A stretch of DNA of 64,000 bases from Rotaria socialis (GCA_905331475.1 CAJNYU010002165.1:1-64000), one strand, 5' to 3'; counted from the first letter of the stretch, positions 1 through 13,900 are shown. Notes: generated from the sequence alone by a model not told the origin. Program-made: numbers and translations.

Positions 1-4
1 CAAT

Positions 5-338
5 CAGGGGCGGCGGAGCGTCATTAAGCTAGGTGAGGCTCATCATATTTTTTTGCTACCGTGGAATTTTATGAAACATCAAGTAGTAAATAAGTCTTCT
101 TTTTATTGAACTTCAGTAAAAATAAAAAGGGTCAATATAAAAAAAGAAGATTGGAAAATACCGAAAACTAGTTTTCTTTGCTTCTACTCTGATGCAAGAA
201 CAAGAAAATAGCAATATTCAGTACAAAAGCAAGTGAGGCTGAGCCTCTTATTGCGAAATCTAGGTGAGACTGAGCCTCATCTACTGAAAAATACGTGAGG
301 CTCAAGCCTCACCTGTCTCAATGGCTCCGCCGCCACTG
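5..338. mobile_element. MITE-like element with GC-rich terminal inverted repeats
   Basis: The left end starts CAGGGGCGGCGGAGC (5-19) and the right end, read in reverse complement from 338, starts CAGTGGCGGCGGAGCC. These form an inverted repeat of about 15 bp. Between them the palindromic unit GTGAGGCT(G/C)A(A)GCCTCA recurs about four times (near 31-42, 231-250, 263-281, 295-312). The CAGTGGCG-type end is typical of hAT-superfamily non-autonomous elements. No matching 8-bp duplication can be checked because only four bases precede the left end, and these do not match the right flank. No coding capacity was seen. Confidence 0.6.
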
Positions 339-781
339 ACTTTATGTTATTTCCATTGGTTATACACAAAAAAAGAGAATCCATTAAGAGATGCGACAAA
401 TAGATAGGGATGAACAGAACGAAAGGAATTTTTCTGCGACGATGCGTACTAGTGCCAGGAAAATGCAACTATAAATTTTTATTGCAAGTTGAGTTCTTTT
501 GAAGGTAAAATTGAAAAAAAGATTGAAAAAGTTCTTTAATTACAGAAACGCTTCAATAAAAATTTAAGTGCATGAGCAAGAATATCCAGCGATATAGCAG
601 TAAGTTGAGCTCATCGAAAGGCCTCATGTCTTGCCTCAAGATCTGTACATAGTTCTAGACTTTCTTGATCACGAATGTCAAGAATTGTATGCGCTTGCAA
701 AAAAAAGTTCGATTAGGGCGATGAAAATACAGACAAGAAAACAAATTTGATTTACACAGCAGTTTTACATAAAAATAATAA
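339..781. other. Intergenic, nothing recognised
   Basis: AT-rich sequence between the element at the window start and the 3' end of the GPCR gene on the minus strand. It presumably holds the 3' UTR of that gene. No gene or repeat was seen. Confidence 0.5.
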
Positions 782-2453
782 TCAAATATGTTCATTGGTT
801 TGATCTATTGATGCTATTTTCGTGTTTCCATCAGCAAAGGTTATCAGACGTACTCCTGATTTATGTGCTGAACATACTTTTGAAGCATCTCTTTTTTCTT
901 CAATATCTTTTAATGTTCGTCTTCGTAGTTTTGCTGCTGGAACTGTTGACACTACCTTTCTTGTAGACATAGATGACGATGCCGCTAACGGTGACGAAAA
1001 TTTACAACAACACGGATAAAGTGCATAAAATTCACGACGAAAACTACGATTAATATAATTATAAATGACAGGATTCATCCAAGCTGATAATGATGATATT
1101 AAATAACAAGGTATAAGTAAAAAAGCATAAACAAAATTCGGTTCATCACGTGTTATTTCTTCATTATGTTCTAAATAAATTTGTACGACAGTCAATGGTA
1201 ACCATGATATAGTAAAAAGGGCAGCGACACATATCAATAATTTTTTACTACGATGAAAACGTCTTTCGCTATGTGATTGAACTCTAACATTGGGTATTAA
1301 TGCAGGATTAACATCTGACTGGGAAAGAGAATTTGGTTGCTCTAAATCTAGTGAATTTGGATGTTGTTTACGATTTTTAAATAAGCTACGAAGACGTTTT
1401 AATGAATGATTGTTTTTTTTTTCATCTTTAACCACTGCCACAGATATTTCTTCATAATCAGCGAATTTATGTTCAGATATATTATCGAGATCAGACGGTT
1501 GGTGTTGAAGTTTGGGTTCTTTTTGTTTTTTAGACTGCCTATTATCATTATTACCTGTAGAACGACGTACTTGATATGTACGCATCTGTTTCATACGTCC
1601 TTTAAGAAAACGACTAATTGAATAACAACTAACCGATACAAATATGAACGGTACTAGATATTGTACAGTGATCACAATGTATGAAAATATTCGCATACGA
1701 ATACCAGGATTTAAAACACAAAAATAAATCTTTTTCATATGACATGAGGGTTTTGTCATTTCCATTAGTGGAAAATCTGTATCATTGTAATCGTTTCTTG
1801 TATGTAATGATAGTTTCGTTTTCATCATTGAAAATGGTATTGGTGGTGGTGCAAATTCTTGTATATGTCGAGATATAAATTCAGGTAATGCAATTAATAT
1901 CGATACAAACCAAAGTAGAATAAGTGTTATGATTGTACAACGACGATCGAACTTTTTTTTATTAACAATAAAAAACCAACGTTCAACAGATATTGTGGCA
2001 ACAGTAAATGTTGATACAAGAGCTATTACTGTTGGAGCAAAATTGAGAAGTTTACAAAGAAATGCACCGAATATCCAATGCTCGAGCAATGCAGCTGATA
2101 ATGTCATTGGAATCGATACGCATAAGACAATTAAGTCATTTACACCTAAGAATTCGATTTAAAAAAAAGTCACATTCGTAGATGATTTATTCTTATTCAA
2201 AAATAAATATGTTCAACTTACAAAGATTCATGAGAAATGTATTTGTTATTGATCGTAATTTTTTTTGTTGAAAAAATATAAGACATACACTAATATTACC
2301 AAATATGCCGAAACAAAATGGTAATAAATAAATGCCATATATTAATAGTGTTGTGCTTAGTGAAAAACGCAATTTAACTGATGCAAAATTTTGAGAATAT
2401 GAATCATCATTGATACAAGAATCATCCATAGTATGCATTGAATCGAGCGACAT
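782..2453 (-). CDS. Class A (rhodopsin-like) neuropeptide-type G protein-coupled receptor
   Basis: Two exons, 2453-2222 and 2145-782, joined across a 76-bp GTAAGT..TTAG intron, giving 531 residues. Exon 1 carries TM1 with the GN motif (FGIFGNISV). The splice restores the TM2 motif NLCVNDLIVL. Then come WIFG in ECL1, the TM3 cysteine (about residue 108), ERW (132-134) in place of DRY, a long basic third intracellular loop of roughly 90 residues, TM6 with SWLPLTV, TM7 with NPVIY, and a C-terminal YPCCC cluster suited to palmitoylation. This layout fits the peptide-receptor branch (orexin/allatotropin, NPFF, CCK-like). The ligand cannot be named from sequence. The start is the first ATG of exon 1. 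The receptor would act at the plasma membrane through G proteins. Confidence 0.88.
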
Positions 2454-3646
2454 GTTTCAATGCTGAGTAATATTCTAGAAAAGTCAAAAAAAATATATTA
2501 GACAAAGAACTTGTTTTCTTTTAATGTTAAACGTTTTTAGTTCAAATCAAATACATGTAGGTCATATCTACGTGAATGTTTATATTAATTGATTCATGCT
2601 TAACAGTCTATTGATATGTGAAGAGCATGCAATTTATAAAGAAAAAGAGTAACTTATGAATTGAATAGTGAAAGAAGCAGAACGGGAAGAAGAAGAAAAT
2701 AAATGTTATGACTTCTAAGGAAAAAGATTCTTATCAAATAGAAAATGAGAAAGAGATTTACAATAAATTGAAAGAGCGACTTGCTTCTTTTTTAATAATT
2801 TTGCTCTAAAGAATAATCTAACTAGTGATATCAAGCGTGATAAATGTTAATAGAATAACGAAACAGAACTGCATCGCAGTTCCATTTATTCAAACTAATA
2901 TTTTTCTCATCAAACAGATTATTGAAAAAAGCAATTACATTATATTATTAAAAAAAACATTCAAAAGCCTTGTTCAGCCACGCGTATCTAATGATCTATT
3001 GCCCATTATTTGTAGCAAAATATTTTCAGAATACACGAAAGAAAAGTGATTAGCTGTTTGAAGAGTAAGCACAGATTGTTGTCGCGGAAACGTTTATAAA
3101 TAAGTTTTAAAATGAAAAAAAATACAACAGCAATTATAATAACTAAAGTTTATAACGCATTATATAGAGGATTGAGATCTGTATATTTGTCATCACATAG
3201 AAGTAGTTTTTCTTGTTTGTGTTTCATCAAGATCTAGACGACCAATGTGGTAGTGCTCATTTTATTTTCTGTATAACTAATGATAATTCTATAGTACATG
3301 TTCATCTATGTTTACCAATAATTTATCAGAAAGAACGTTTCCATATAAATATGGATTGCGCAGAATAAAAGTCAGGAAATATAGCCGGAAAATAGCGTTG
3401 TCTTACAGCATAAAAACACATGAAAGATTAATGACCAATGACACACATATTTCTGCTGCAAATATACGCGTAAAATGTGATGCATTAACCAGTGCAGACA
3501 AGGTCCATTTTGCACTTTGATTGCGTAACTTTTTAATAAAATATTTATTTCAAATACTATATTTTAGAATCTTTATCAAATCACTCGCACTCTTCTTCTA
3601 TTTTATATTATTAATATGATGTCTATCGTTACATTATCATTAATAA

Positions 3647-3668
3647 ATTCTATATTTAAATATAGAAT
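3647..3668. repeat. 22-bp perfect palindrome
   Basis: ATTCTATATTT followed directly by its exact reverse complement, with no spacer. In DNA this AT-rich it may be chance or the remnant of a fold-back sequence. No function is implied. Confidence 0.6.
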
Positions 3669-5586
3669 AGATGATTATTATTGTGATTAATTTCGATAAT
3701 AAGATGTTCTCGTGTAGTTTTTTACTATCTTGATTAGAAGATAATTTTTGAAGTTAGGCTTTTTTCGTCTTTTCAATCTCACACGAGACTGTATACAGGA
3801 CAAACTTCATCTATATTCATGAGACGACTTGAGTACATGACTTACTTATTAGGAATATCTCTAGTTGCCAATATCTGTTGAAGATATTTTCACAATGAAA
3901 AACGAAAAAGAATCTTGATACTAACTATAGAATATTTCTTCATCATAAGAAATTAATAGTGTAATATATTATACTATTTTCTTACTATTGCATTCAATCG
4001 AATGCCATTTTCAGAAAACTATGAGTGTAGTTCAATAATATATAAATGAACCCATCTTCTATGTTGTTATAATGTGTCCATGTATAGATTGGAAACTCGG
4101 TCAACTAATATTTATAATACTATTTAATAGCTTGTTTCTCGAAAGATTACGCATGATCGATTCAATGAATAACATTTTTATAAAAGTACTCTAATCTACA
4201 CAAATGAAGATCGTTTTATTAAGGTCGATTAAAGTTACTCCGTCGCAAAAGAAACGATACAAAAAAAAGAAACAGATCTTTGTAAAAAAAAAGAAGAGAA
4301 CCTACCGAGTATATGCTTACATATCGAACAATAATTATTCTTAAACAATGATGAATTGTTATTATGAATTTGCGTTTGATAAAAGAAGACAAAACAAGAA
4401 CCCTTTCTGTAGTAATCGACTATTTATTTCCTGATTCTCTACTTCTTCATCTCTTACTTGCGAAACTTATATAATTATAAATGCATTGGCAATCGAGGGC
4501 AAAAGCTAAAAGTCTATCTATGCGCTAAAAACAAAAAAAAAAGAAAGGAAAAAAGCCTTGTCATCTTCATCATCATTATCATTATCATAAGCAAAACTAA
4601 TCAGTCATAATATTCTCGCTATGAAAAAAACAATTTTATCTGCCAAGATGTACGTATAAAATACAAGAAGCAAGACACGAGATTACCGTTATGCTGTTAT
4701 TTTTTATTAAAATACCTGCATCGATTCCTTGTCTTTATTCGAAATCTAAAGAGAATCTTTGATTCTAATTGATTCAAACGAATAAAATACTAGAAGAATG
4801 GCAAAAGCCAATAATAGAATGTCATCTTGTCAATGATAACTACGTTATAACAAAAAATATTCTTGCTAGAAAAACAAAAACTATGAGAGTAAAATGCCAA
4901 TCTATTATCAATGGTTTGCAATAATAAATTTTTATGCCTTTTCAATTTTCATCTTTAGATCTATATACTTTAAAAGTCCATTGAGACTGGTTACTTCATT
5001 AGGTGTAAAATACAGCTGTCATTTATAAGTAGTTTTATATTTAGGATATAATTGATATTAGGGCATGAACAGCTAAATGAGGCTCTAATATCATTAGAAT
5101 CTAATAACCTAAATAGATCTCATCGTGTACTTCTGATGCCAGAGCAGAATAATTGACACATCTTTGCAAAACTTCAAACGCATAATTTGTCATAATACTG
5201 GCATATGTTTCCAAAAGCAATTAACAGAAGGCAAGCGATTTGTTTATTCCACAAAGAATAAAAACTTTCCTGATTTCTACCTACTTTATAAAGAATGCCA
5301 AATATTGAAAGAAGGAAAATACGTGAAATCATGACATATTTCTTCAAAGTTAGTCGTCTTTAATATTTATCAAATTTAAACAATCTTCTAATTAATTTCT
5401 TTTCTTCTTAAATGCAAACAATAGAGACGAAAAACAAAATGGATATTTAATGGTCGCTGAAATAGTCATTTAGAAGAAAAAAACAGAAAACTTAATCAGG
5501 ATTTTACAAATTATAAATAAATGCATGTTATTCTGTTATTTAATAGAACCTTTTCTTTTCTATAATTATACTGCGACTTGCCCAAA

Positions 5587-5956
5587 TGTCACAGCGTGAC
5601 ATTTTGACAAATTGTTTTGCAATTAGCTCGAAAAACATAAGAACTAAGAAGATCTTTCAAAAATCATTCGATGTAGCTCATTATAATCTGTTTATGTTTC
5701 AAAAATAACCTAGTTTGACTGAAATCTCGCGTTTCTAGAAAGACTCTATCATCGTGTAGCACTGTGACAACAAGGACCCTTTTCTATAGGGCTGCTTATA
5801 AAACTCTAATTTTTTGACAAATCATTTCTTCAAATGAAATGCTTATGGTACCAGTTTTGTAGAGAATTGAATGGGCATTCAAGCAGTAAAAAATACTTTT
5901 TCTAAACTATTTTCGCTCGGATAAAAAATGACAAAAAACAAACGTAACGCTGTGAC
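5587..5956. mobile_element. Possible MITE with TGTCACAGCGT inverted ends
   Basis: The left end TGTCACAGCGTGACATTTTG matches the right end read in reverse complement (TGTCACAGCGTTACGTTTG) at nearly every position over about 17 bp. The 370-bp interior has no coding capacity. No clear target-site duplication was found, so the exact borders and superfamily are uncertain. Confidence 0.45.
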
Positions 5957-8900
5957 ACGTTTTTTTTTGTCGACCAAATTTGAAGTACTTAACATGCTTA
6001 AAAATTTTTAATGTTTATATATATTGATCACTGCCGTACATATATCCTTCTGTAAAAAAAAATCAAGTTGCTACATGGAAATTGGAGCTCAATAATTGTA
6101 CAGTAAGTCAGAAACTGTACAAGCGCTTAGAAGTTGTCTTGAGGAATGAGAGTAAAAACTAAACAGACCATTTTGTAGAGAATCAAATTCTGCATCGAAT
6201 GGTGTATTGGTCTACATTTTTGTTTTAAGTTTCTTGGTTAGAAAATGGAAAATACGATTTTTGAAAACTTCAAAAACGCGGTTTTCCACTCCCAAACTCA
6301 ATTTTTTTCTGAAAAAAAAAGTCCAAATTCATAATCAGTGTAAAAAACTGTACCAGAAAATACGTTTAGATCTGTCCATATCGAAAAAAGAATTTTTAAA
6401 ACTTGATCAGCGAAGTAGCGCGCTACGTGGACAAGCCGACTGTTATACTACGTGTACGTCTACGGAAAGGTTTCTACAGAACCTTGAAAAGTAATTTACT
6501 CTTGGATCCTTCCTTTCAATTTTTCATGTCAAGAAATCATACAGAAAGTCAACTATACAAGATAATTATTTCTTTTCTCGTAGTGGTATTTAATCTGCGC
6601 AATTTTCAGTAAAATTATTCACTCATGAAAACATTTTAAACGGTCAGGATCGCATGTACTCTCAATACCTGAATAATGTGAAAGACGTATCCCAACCATT
6701 TATGTTGGCCAAAAGAAAAGTGTAAACAAAACTTTTTAATTTGTTTTATAAATACTGTGAAATGTACCGAAACTTAACGTTTGGAAAAAAACACTTTGTA
6801 TGAATGATAAAGTTTCACCCTTCAAAAAGAAAACAATGTGGATGCATATCAGTTCATCAGAAAAAAAAATAGGATATTATGCACATCTAATTATGTACTT
6901 AATATAAAAAAGGAATAATACATGATAAAGTTATATTAACAGTGAATTAGCTATAATAATACTGCCTTGTTGTGAAAATTTTCTTGTCTGCAAATCAGTT
7001 TCATATAGATTAATTTAAGAAAGAACCAGAAGGTTTACTGCCGAGAAAAAAAATCTTTCCCGATAGATCTTACAAGCACGAAACAAAAATGCGGAAAATC
7101 TTAACTCACCTACTTCTGTTACAATTCCTATTAGCATACTTACGGTAAATTAATTGTAATGTTTCTAAATTGACACAGATTCTTTAGTACAGGCTACATA
7201 TACAATAGAAAAATCAAGGAGAAAAAACTCTAAATAAACTGCATAGATTCATTAAGTAGAAATATTTTAAGATTAACAGAAATCGTGATGTGATGATGTT
7301 GAAAAGTAGTGTAAATTGATTGTATCATTACTTTGTTTTTGTTGTCAATTCTTAAAAACTCATACGAAGAATAAATAGAAGACTGCTGTGAGAAACATGT
7401 AAGAAAAATCAATTAGATTAATAAATGGCTACACAAAATTGAGTCGAACTAAATGTAAATGTAATTTCCTTCTCCATCAAACCCATAAAAAAATAGTCGC
7501 TCTTATATCTAATGATAGAGAACACGGAGCTATATACAACTAAGAACTTAAAATTTTGCAAATAACAACTTTTTAGACCCGATTATCGAAATGTTTGTAT
7601 CTATATGTATATGCATTGTGACTCGCTGCAATTCATGCTTTGCATAAATATAAGAGTGAGTCTCTAAAGCGAAGAATTCTATATCAAAATATAGCAATAT
7701 CATTATTCTGCGGATTTTATGAATAAAATTCAATCCTATGAAATAAAGACGTTTTTTCGAGTATCATCCACTCTTCTATAACATGCTTACTTTTCTTGCT
7801 ACTCATGAAAACTAATAAAAATTATGTTCTATTCAATTTCTTATATTTGGCGTACCCTTATGTCCAACGACGAGCAACAGTCAATAGAAAAAAAAACTCA
7901 TGAAAGGCCAAATATACTATTGAGTAGAATAAAATGGTTATAGAAAGAGATCATTCCTGAGATGTGAATAATTTCTAAAGAAGAAAACAAAGGAAAGGTT
8001 CTATTGCCCACAGGCATCGTATACGATTATAAACGGAAAAGAAAAACGGAAAGGGGAAAATATTGATAATACTATCTTTCTGATGTAGCAACTCTAATCA
8101 GCCTGTTTATATTATTTAAATTTTACAGGTCATCAGCTTGGAATAATCAGAGTACTTGATATACGTTGATAAATAGCTAACCAAAAGTGTCTTTTTCATT
8201 ATTCAATATAAAAAAAACTATGTAGTATTAACATCTATTTTTCGTATTGTTTATATGAAGTTTTTTTTCCCAGCACGCTTCCTTTTTGTCTTTATACATT
8301 AGACTCCATCAATGAAATAAATAATTTACTTCAACAAGTATTCGTACCTCATACAACGATGCATGCGTAGTAGAAAAATACTTTATCAAACATTTCAGTG
8401 TAAATTAGATCGGGGGAGAATGCTATGTAATATAATTATATTTGTTCATCAAAGATGTTTTCTATTAATTGTATTAGCAAATAAAAAGCTACACTCAGTT
8501 GAGTGGCATCAAAATTAATCTAGATATGTGGCATCTACAGTGTTATTACATATGGTATTTTAAGAGATTTCGATTGTTTTTTAATAGAGCTTTTACATAA
8601 TTCGATCATGCTTTGTAACGCATTCGAAACTAACCATATTCATAATAAATTGTAACACTTTTGTATATAATTATATATATATATATAGTTAATAAAGAAG
8701 CAAACAACAAACCTGTTCTTTGAATGCGATGTTTTGACTTTTTTTAAATTTCAGCAGGAACTTTCTTTTTTTTAATATTATTAGACTAGAACATTTATTC
8801 ATCTTAATTCAAGTTCAATTCTCATATATCTCGGATCGTATTCATAAAACATTCAGATAATGATGGTTCTTGAGCTTTTTCATTTTCTTTTTTCTAGAGG

Positions 8901-9693
8901 TGTATTTTGCCCTGAGAGTAATAAAATATTCTACTCAACATCTAAAAAGACCAATTATAAAGAAGAATTGTTTTAGAACAGCAGAACAAAGAACAGTTTC
9001 GCCCGATAATTGTAGAGTAGTATTTCAACTCTCTAACGAATAAGGTTACTCGATTTAATGATGGAGAAAAAAGCAATATATATATCATTTTACTTTGTTT
9101 TATCAAAATATGTTCGTGTCATTTGCATAATTATCAAGTTTTGATATTAACAGCAAAAAACAAGGCTTTTGTGTGAGGTTAGAAATCATCGTGACATTAT
9201 TGCTACTATCCGTTTTTATGATCATCAAAACATATTTTAGATAAATTGAAATAGACATCTTGCGTATTATTCAATAATGCATAGTTTTCGATCTAGACAA
9301 CCTATGAGGAACGAAGAAATTTAATTTTTTTGTATCATTTATTTTTCAATATATACGTATGCATGAATGAAATTTGAGATATTTTTATGGAATAATCTAA
9401 TAAATCAATGAAAGATTATTTTGCTTATAAAAAAAAACTATTGTCGAAGCAGCTTTGAAAAGTTTATGAGGTTGCCACATTTGCGCTGTTCTTTTTAGTG
9501 TTTTACAAAATGTCACAAACATCCTGAGATACTCTTTTGCTTTGTACAGCAAAATATCAATTTATTTGTATTTTTATTTTTTCAAATCTCTAATGGTTAG
9601 AAACAAACGCCTACAATCCAAAAAAGCTTTTTACTATTTTATCTTTCATCTTATTCAAGACATTGTGCCGTTTATTGCAGTGCTTTTCTACGA

Positions 9694-10650
9694 TTACATT
9701 TGTGCAGAAATATGGTACATGAAAAGACCACAAGCAACAGATGCATTCAATGAAGATATTTCACTATCACTATTTGGTTGAATGCATACACTATAATGAC
9801 ACATTTTCACTATTTCCTCCGAAATTCCTTCATGTTCGTTTCCGATCAGTACAATAATACGTTGTAAATTTGTAGTTGAAAATTTTTTCTTGACGTCTTC
9901 TAAACGGAATGTTCGTAATGAAGTATTTCCTTGATGTGCAGCACAAATGAGAGCTGTATTATTTTCTTTGTGTAATGAAGTTAAATACGCATTTAAATCA
10001 TTACATGTATATATAGGCATTAATTCAAGTGCACCTGAACTAGCTTTGCTAGCAACTGGCGATGGTTGACATGTGCCACGAGTCAAAATAATTCTATCAA
10101 TACCAAAAAAGTGTGATGTACGAATAATTCCACCTAAATTCATTGGATCATGAATTTTAACAAGACATAAATCTAAAGAAATTTTATTTGAAGTAGTTTT
10201 TATTCCTATTGTTTGTTCAATATCTTGAGTCGGTATTGGTGAACAATCGAGACAAACACCTTGATGTGGTCGATCAAATGATAAGCGATCAAGAGTATTT
10301 GTACTTGTGTATTTAATTGGTATTGATAAATTTTCTGCTAATTGCTGAATATTTTGTATGATTGGACGATTTTCATTTGAGGTATTACTAAGAAATAATT
10401 GATAAAATTGGCGATGCTTGGTTTTCAGTGCTATTTCAATTGGATATAAACCAAAGAGACATTGACCACGTAGAGAAACTTTCAATAACGATTCATCATC
10501 ATCATCATTATTCGTGTTTGCATATGTTTGTTCTTTCATAGAAGTTTTTCTGAGACGATCACTTATTGGTTTAGTAAAGTCAAGTTCAGGCAAACGTGTT
10601 TTATTATGAAAATAGCGAGGCAGAACATTGCGAAATAAATGCAGTTTCAT
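9694..10650 (-). CDS. MRM1: Mitochondrial large-subunit rRNA (guanosine-2'-O-)-methyltransferase (SpoU/TrmH family)
   Basis: Single exon, 318 residues. All three SPOUT/TrmH motifs are visible: DPMNLGGIIRT (168-178), IVLIGNEHEG (266-275) and SLNASVACGLFMY (300-312), which build the knotted S-adenosylmethionine site. The start region (MKLHLFRNVLPRYFHNK) is basic and lacks acidic residues, which fits a mitochondrial presequence. The family member MRM1 methylates a guanosine ribose in mitochondrial 16S rRNA. An Asp run at 49-53 comes from a small GAT repeat. The gene lies 272 bp downstream of the MAP3K4-like stop on the same strand, and its ATG is preceded directly by CTTTAG, a splice-acceptor-like site. 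The SPOUT assignment is firm; the MRM1 orthology is likely. Confidence 0.88.
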   Translation of the reverse strand: MKLHLFRNVLPRYFHNKTRLPELDFTKPISDRLRKTSMKEQTYANTNNDDDDESLLKVSLRGQCLFGLYPIEIALKTKHRQFYQLFLSNTSNENRPIIQNIQQLAENLSIPIKYTSTNTLDRLSFDRPHQGVCLDCSPIPTQDIEQTIGIKTTSNKISLDLCLVKIHDPMNLGGIIRTSHFFGIDRIILTRGTCQPSPVASKASSGALELMPIYTCNDLNAYLTSLHKENNTALICAAHQGNTSLRTFRLEDVKKKFSTTNLQRIIVLIGNEHEGISEEIVKMCHYSVCIQPNSDSEISSLNASVACGLFMYHISAQM

Positions 10651-10656
10651 CTAAAG
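10651..10656 (-). promoter_or_regulatory. Splice-acceptor-like AG directly before MRM1 ATG
   Basis: On the minus strand the sequence reads ATTCTTTAG immediately followed by the MRM1 start codon. The gene has no visible upstream exon and only 272 bp separate it from the previous gene. This would fit a trans-splice acceptor that puts a spliced leader right at the start codon. It could also be the end of a 5' UTR intron. Confidence 0.45.
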
Positions 10657-10922
10657 AATTTTTATTTATTGATGATCATGCGTTTTAAACTCTTCTATAT
10701 ATTTTATTTACTTTTTCTTTTTCAATATTAAAAATCTGTCACAAAAATATATATATATATATCTAACCCAACAAACAAAATACTAAACCAACATGCTATT
10801 TGTCTGAAGAATTTAAAATCTAAGTGCTGATAATAAAATATACTTGTAAATGTACAGATCTGTTTAAAATATCCAATTAAGAATCTAATTAGAAGAGGGA
10901 AAAAAGAACGGCATGAGAATTA

Positions 10923-13900
10923 TTATAATTCAAATATTGACATACTACCTGTTCGAACACGTGGATATGGATGATCGAGTAATGCTCTCGCTAATGGTCG
11001 TTCATTGACATCAGGTGTTAAACATAATTGAATAAAATCGTATGCTTCGTGTTGTTTTTTTAAGTCATCGGGAATCGGTGGACCTTTTTTGGCTAATAAT
11101 TGATTTTGAATATAAATACGTTCTTCATGTGGACGCACGATATTTGTCCAAGGTGGCTAATATGTTAAGAGAAATATGCATTATGTTTAATTTTGAACAT
11201 AATTTATTTCACTTACTTTGCCAGTTAACATTTCGATAATAGTACAACCTAATGCCCAAATATCAGATTGATATACATATTCTGGTTCTGGTGGTTTAAA
11301 ATCTATTAGAAACAAAAAAAAAAGATATATACATCTTTTTATTAGACTGATAAACACATTCAGAAGCCTTCACAAGATGTTCTAAGCCGAATATATATAT
11401 ATATATATATTATAGTTATAGCTAAGAGAAAATTACTAAAACATTGATTTATTTTTATCTTGTTTTTATTTCAATTTTATTATGAAATTTTCTTGATTTT
11501 TCTAAATTATTGCAATTGATTATTTTATCAATGATCAAAGAATTTATTGAAAACTTATTTTATAAAAGAAATTGTAAATGTAACTTACTTTCAATTAAAG
11601 ATATTTTCTTAGATAGGTTAGCATAACCTTTTATAATTACTGATAAAATTTGTAATTAAAATATTTCTCAAGTGAGTATATACCGCTTCCGTACCCTTTT
11701 CTAAGATGCCGGCTTAGCTTTTCTCTTCTCTTCTCTTGTAATGTCACATTCCAAGTAAATATTCTGACTGCACAACTGAATCCAGTCGTAATTCTTCTAT
11801 TGTATAGCGCTCGCACTCGAATAGGCTCGAATGAAGCATCAATGTTAAAGGACGATATTTTAAGAATTACGACGAAGACACTTTACTATTAACGTCTTCA
11901 TAAAGTACTTGATATTTTTTAATAGAGTTTGTCGTGTCTATTTTTCTTGTAATCTGCTTTCAGATTCTAAAAGTATCCTTAAAGTTTTTAATAATCTCTT
12001 CTTTTCTTGATTCTTGATATGTTTACAATAAACGTTGCGATTGAAGATAGCACGTTCATTAATGATTTTCTTATGACAGTAACTCAATATTTCTCTATTG
12101 TTAATAGAAAAAAAAAATTCTTGAGACGGTCTCGAGTGGCATGAAGATAAATGCTTTTTTTTTAATTTCATAGATATTTATCAGTAAAAATTTAGTCTAA
12201 TCATCATTTAAATATGTCATGTTGTTTTTAGTAGAAATTCTTACTTTATAATATACTTACATAAAGTACCAAATTGTGTACTACGAGAGTCACTATCATT
12301 TTGTGAGCATGATTCTAATTCCAATCGGTGAGATAAATTAAAATCCTAAATAAAAAAAGACAGATCATTACGTTTCTTTCTATAATACATTAAATTCTAT
12401 ATACACATACGCCCAATTTAACAATATAATGTCCATTTTGATTTGCAATAAAAATATTATCACCTTTAACATCACAATGAACGATAGAATGTTCGTGTAG
12501 AGCTAATAATGCTTGTAAAAGTTGTTTGACAAATCCTCGAACAAGCTCATTTTCATCCAGTGATGGAGCTAGACGAACACAATCTGTATTTATTTCATCA
12601 TCTTGATCACTTGAATCAGTCCATATACCACTATTTGACTTTCGAATATGTGCCCGTTTCTGAAATGCACGAATATCATTTAAAAATTCATTGACTGTTG
12701 ACAAACAATATTCCATACAAATATAAATTGTTCTCTAAATAGAAATGAATTCATAAATACAACAGATTTCTTTGATCAAACAAAAAATTTCCTACCTTAT
12801 ATTTTTCAATACCAAAATATCGTACAATATTTGGATGATTAATAGTCATAATCATTTCAATTTCTGCTGCAATACGACGCAATTTCTCAGGATAAGTATT
12901 TGGTAATGAACGAGATGCTATCGATGATAATTGTATTTCTTTCATACATACAATTGAACCATTTGAACAATTAATAGCGCGAAATGCAACACCAGCACCA
13001 CCTTGCCCAATGCGTGTACCACGCCGCCAAGGAAAATCAATATTACGAGTTTTTAACGATATATCAGGATCTAATGCAATACTACTTGATGTTGTTGTAT
13101 TGCTACTATTAAATATTTGTCCAATTTGTTTTCGTTCACGAAGTTTTTGTTGTAATTCCTGTTCACGTTTTGCTACACTGTGTTGCATACGTTCAATAGG
13201 ACTGATAAATGTCAATGGTACTAATTCATTAATACCGCTACTACTATCCAAACGTCGATGTCCAGCTGTTAAAACAAAACAAAAATAAAAGAAGATTCAA
13301 GATAGTTTTTTTTTAAATATTGCAGATGTTATGTTATATTCGTACTTGATCGACTATGTTGTCGAACAGATATTGTTGGTATTGATGATGCACTATTTGA
13401 ACGTGCTGTAAGAAGTAAAATAAATTCATAAATGAAAGTGAATAAAATTTTATTTTTGAAGAGTCCAGAATCAAGAAATCAATCAATTGAAAAAGACAAA
13501 CGATAAGTTAAAGCTCGTGATATCGAGGAGCAAAAGAAATCAAGAGTTAGTAAGAAAGATATACTCAAAATCTATAAGAATTTAATCTTGAACTAATAGA
13601 TATCATGCAATTTTAATTCAATTGCATTCAAATCTAATCTTTTAATATATCAAAAAATGACGATTTCAGAGAGAAACAGATCAAGGTGTGAAACGATCAA
13701 ACGAATCATTAATCGGACCCAAGCTTTTACTATTCAAGTGTCAAGCTTGATATTTCTACTGTAATGTACACTGATTAGAAGAGTATCACATACTACTAAT
13801 TGCTTACCAAGACCAAGATTTCGACGAAGATGATTACTTAGAAAATATTTATCTTTTTTTTCCCATAAAAGTGGCGAATAAAAATCATGATTAATTTTCT

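Larger units (their letters stand above)
2454..9693. other. 7.2-kb AT-rich region without a recognisable gene
   Basis: Both strands show only short open frames (60-95 codons) with no family resemblance, biased composition and no splice-phase continuity. It holds a 22-bp perfect palindrome (3647-3668), an inverted-repeat element (5587-5956), a small GC-richer patch with alternating CG near 6410-6470, and short TA runs near 8670-8690. It may contain the 5' region of the GPCR gene and distal regulatory DNA. I cannot point to a specific site. Confidence 0.5.

Noticed and set aside
3308-3520. 70-codon frame as a possible short gene
   Set aside because: No signal peptide, no domain and no exon partners in phase.
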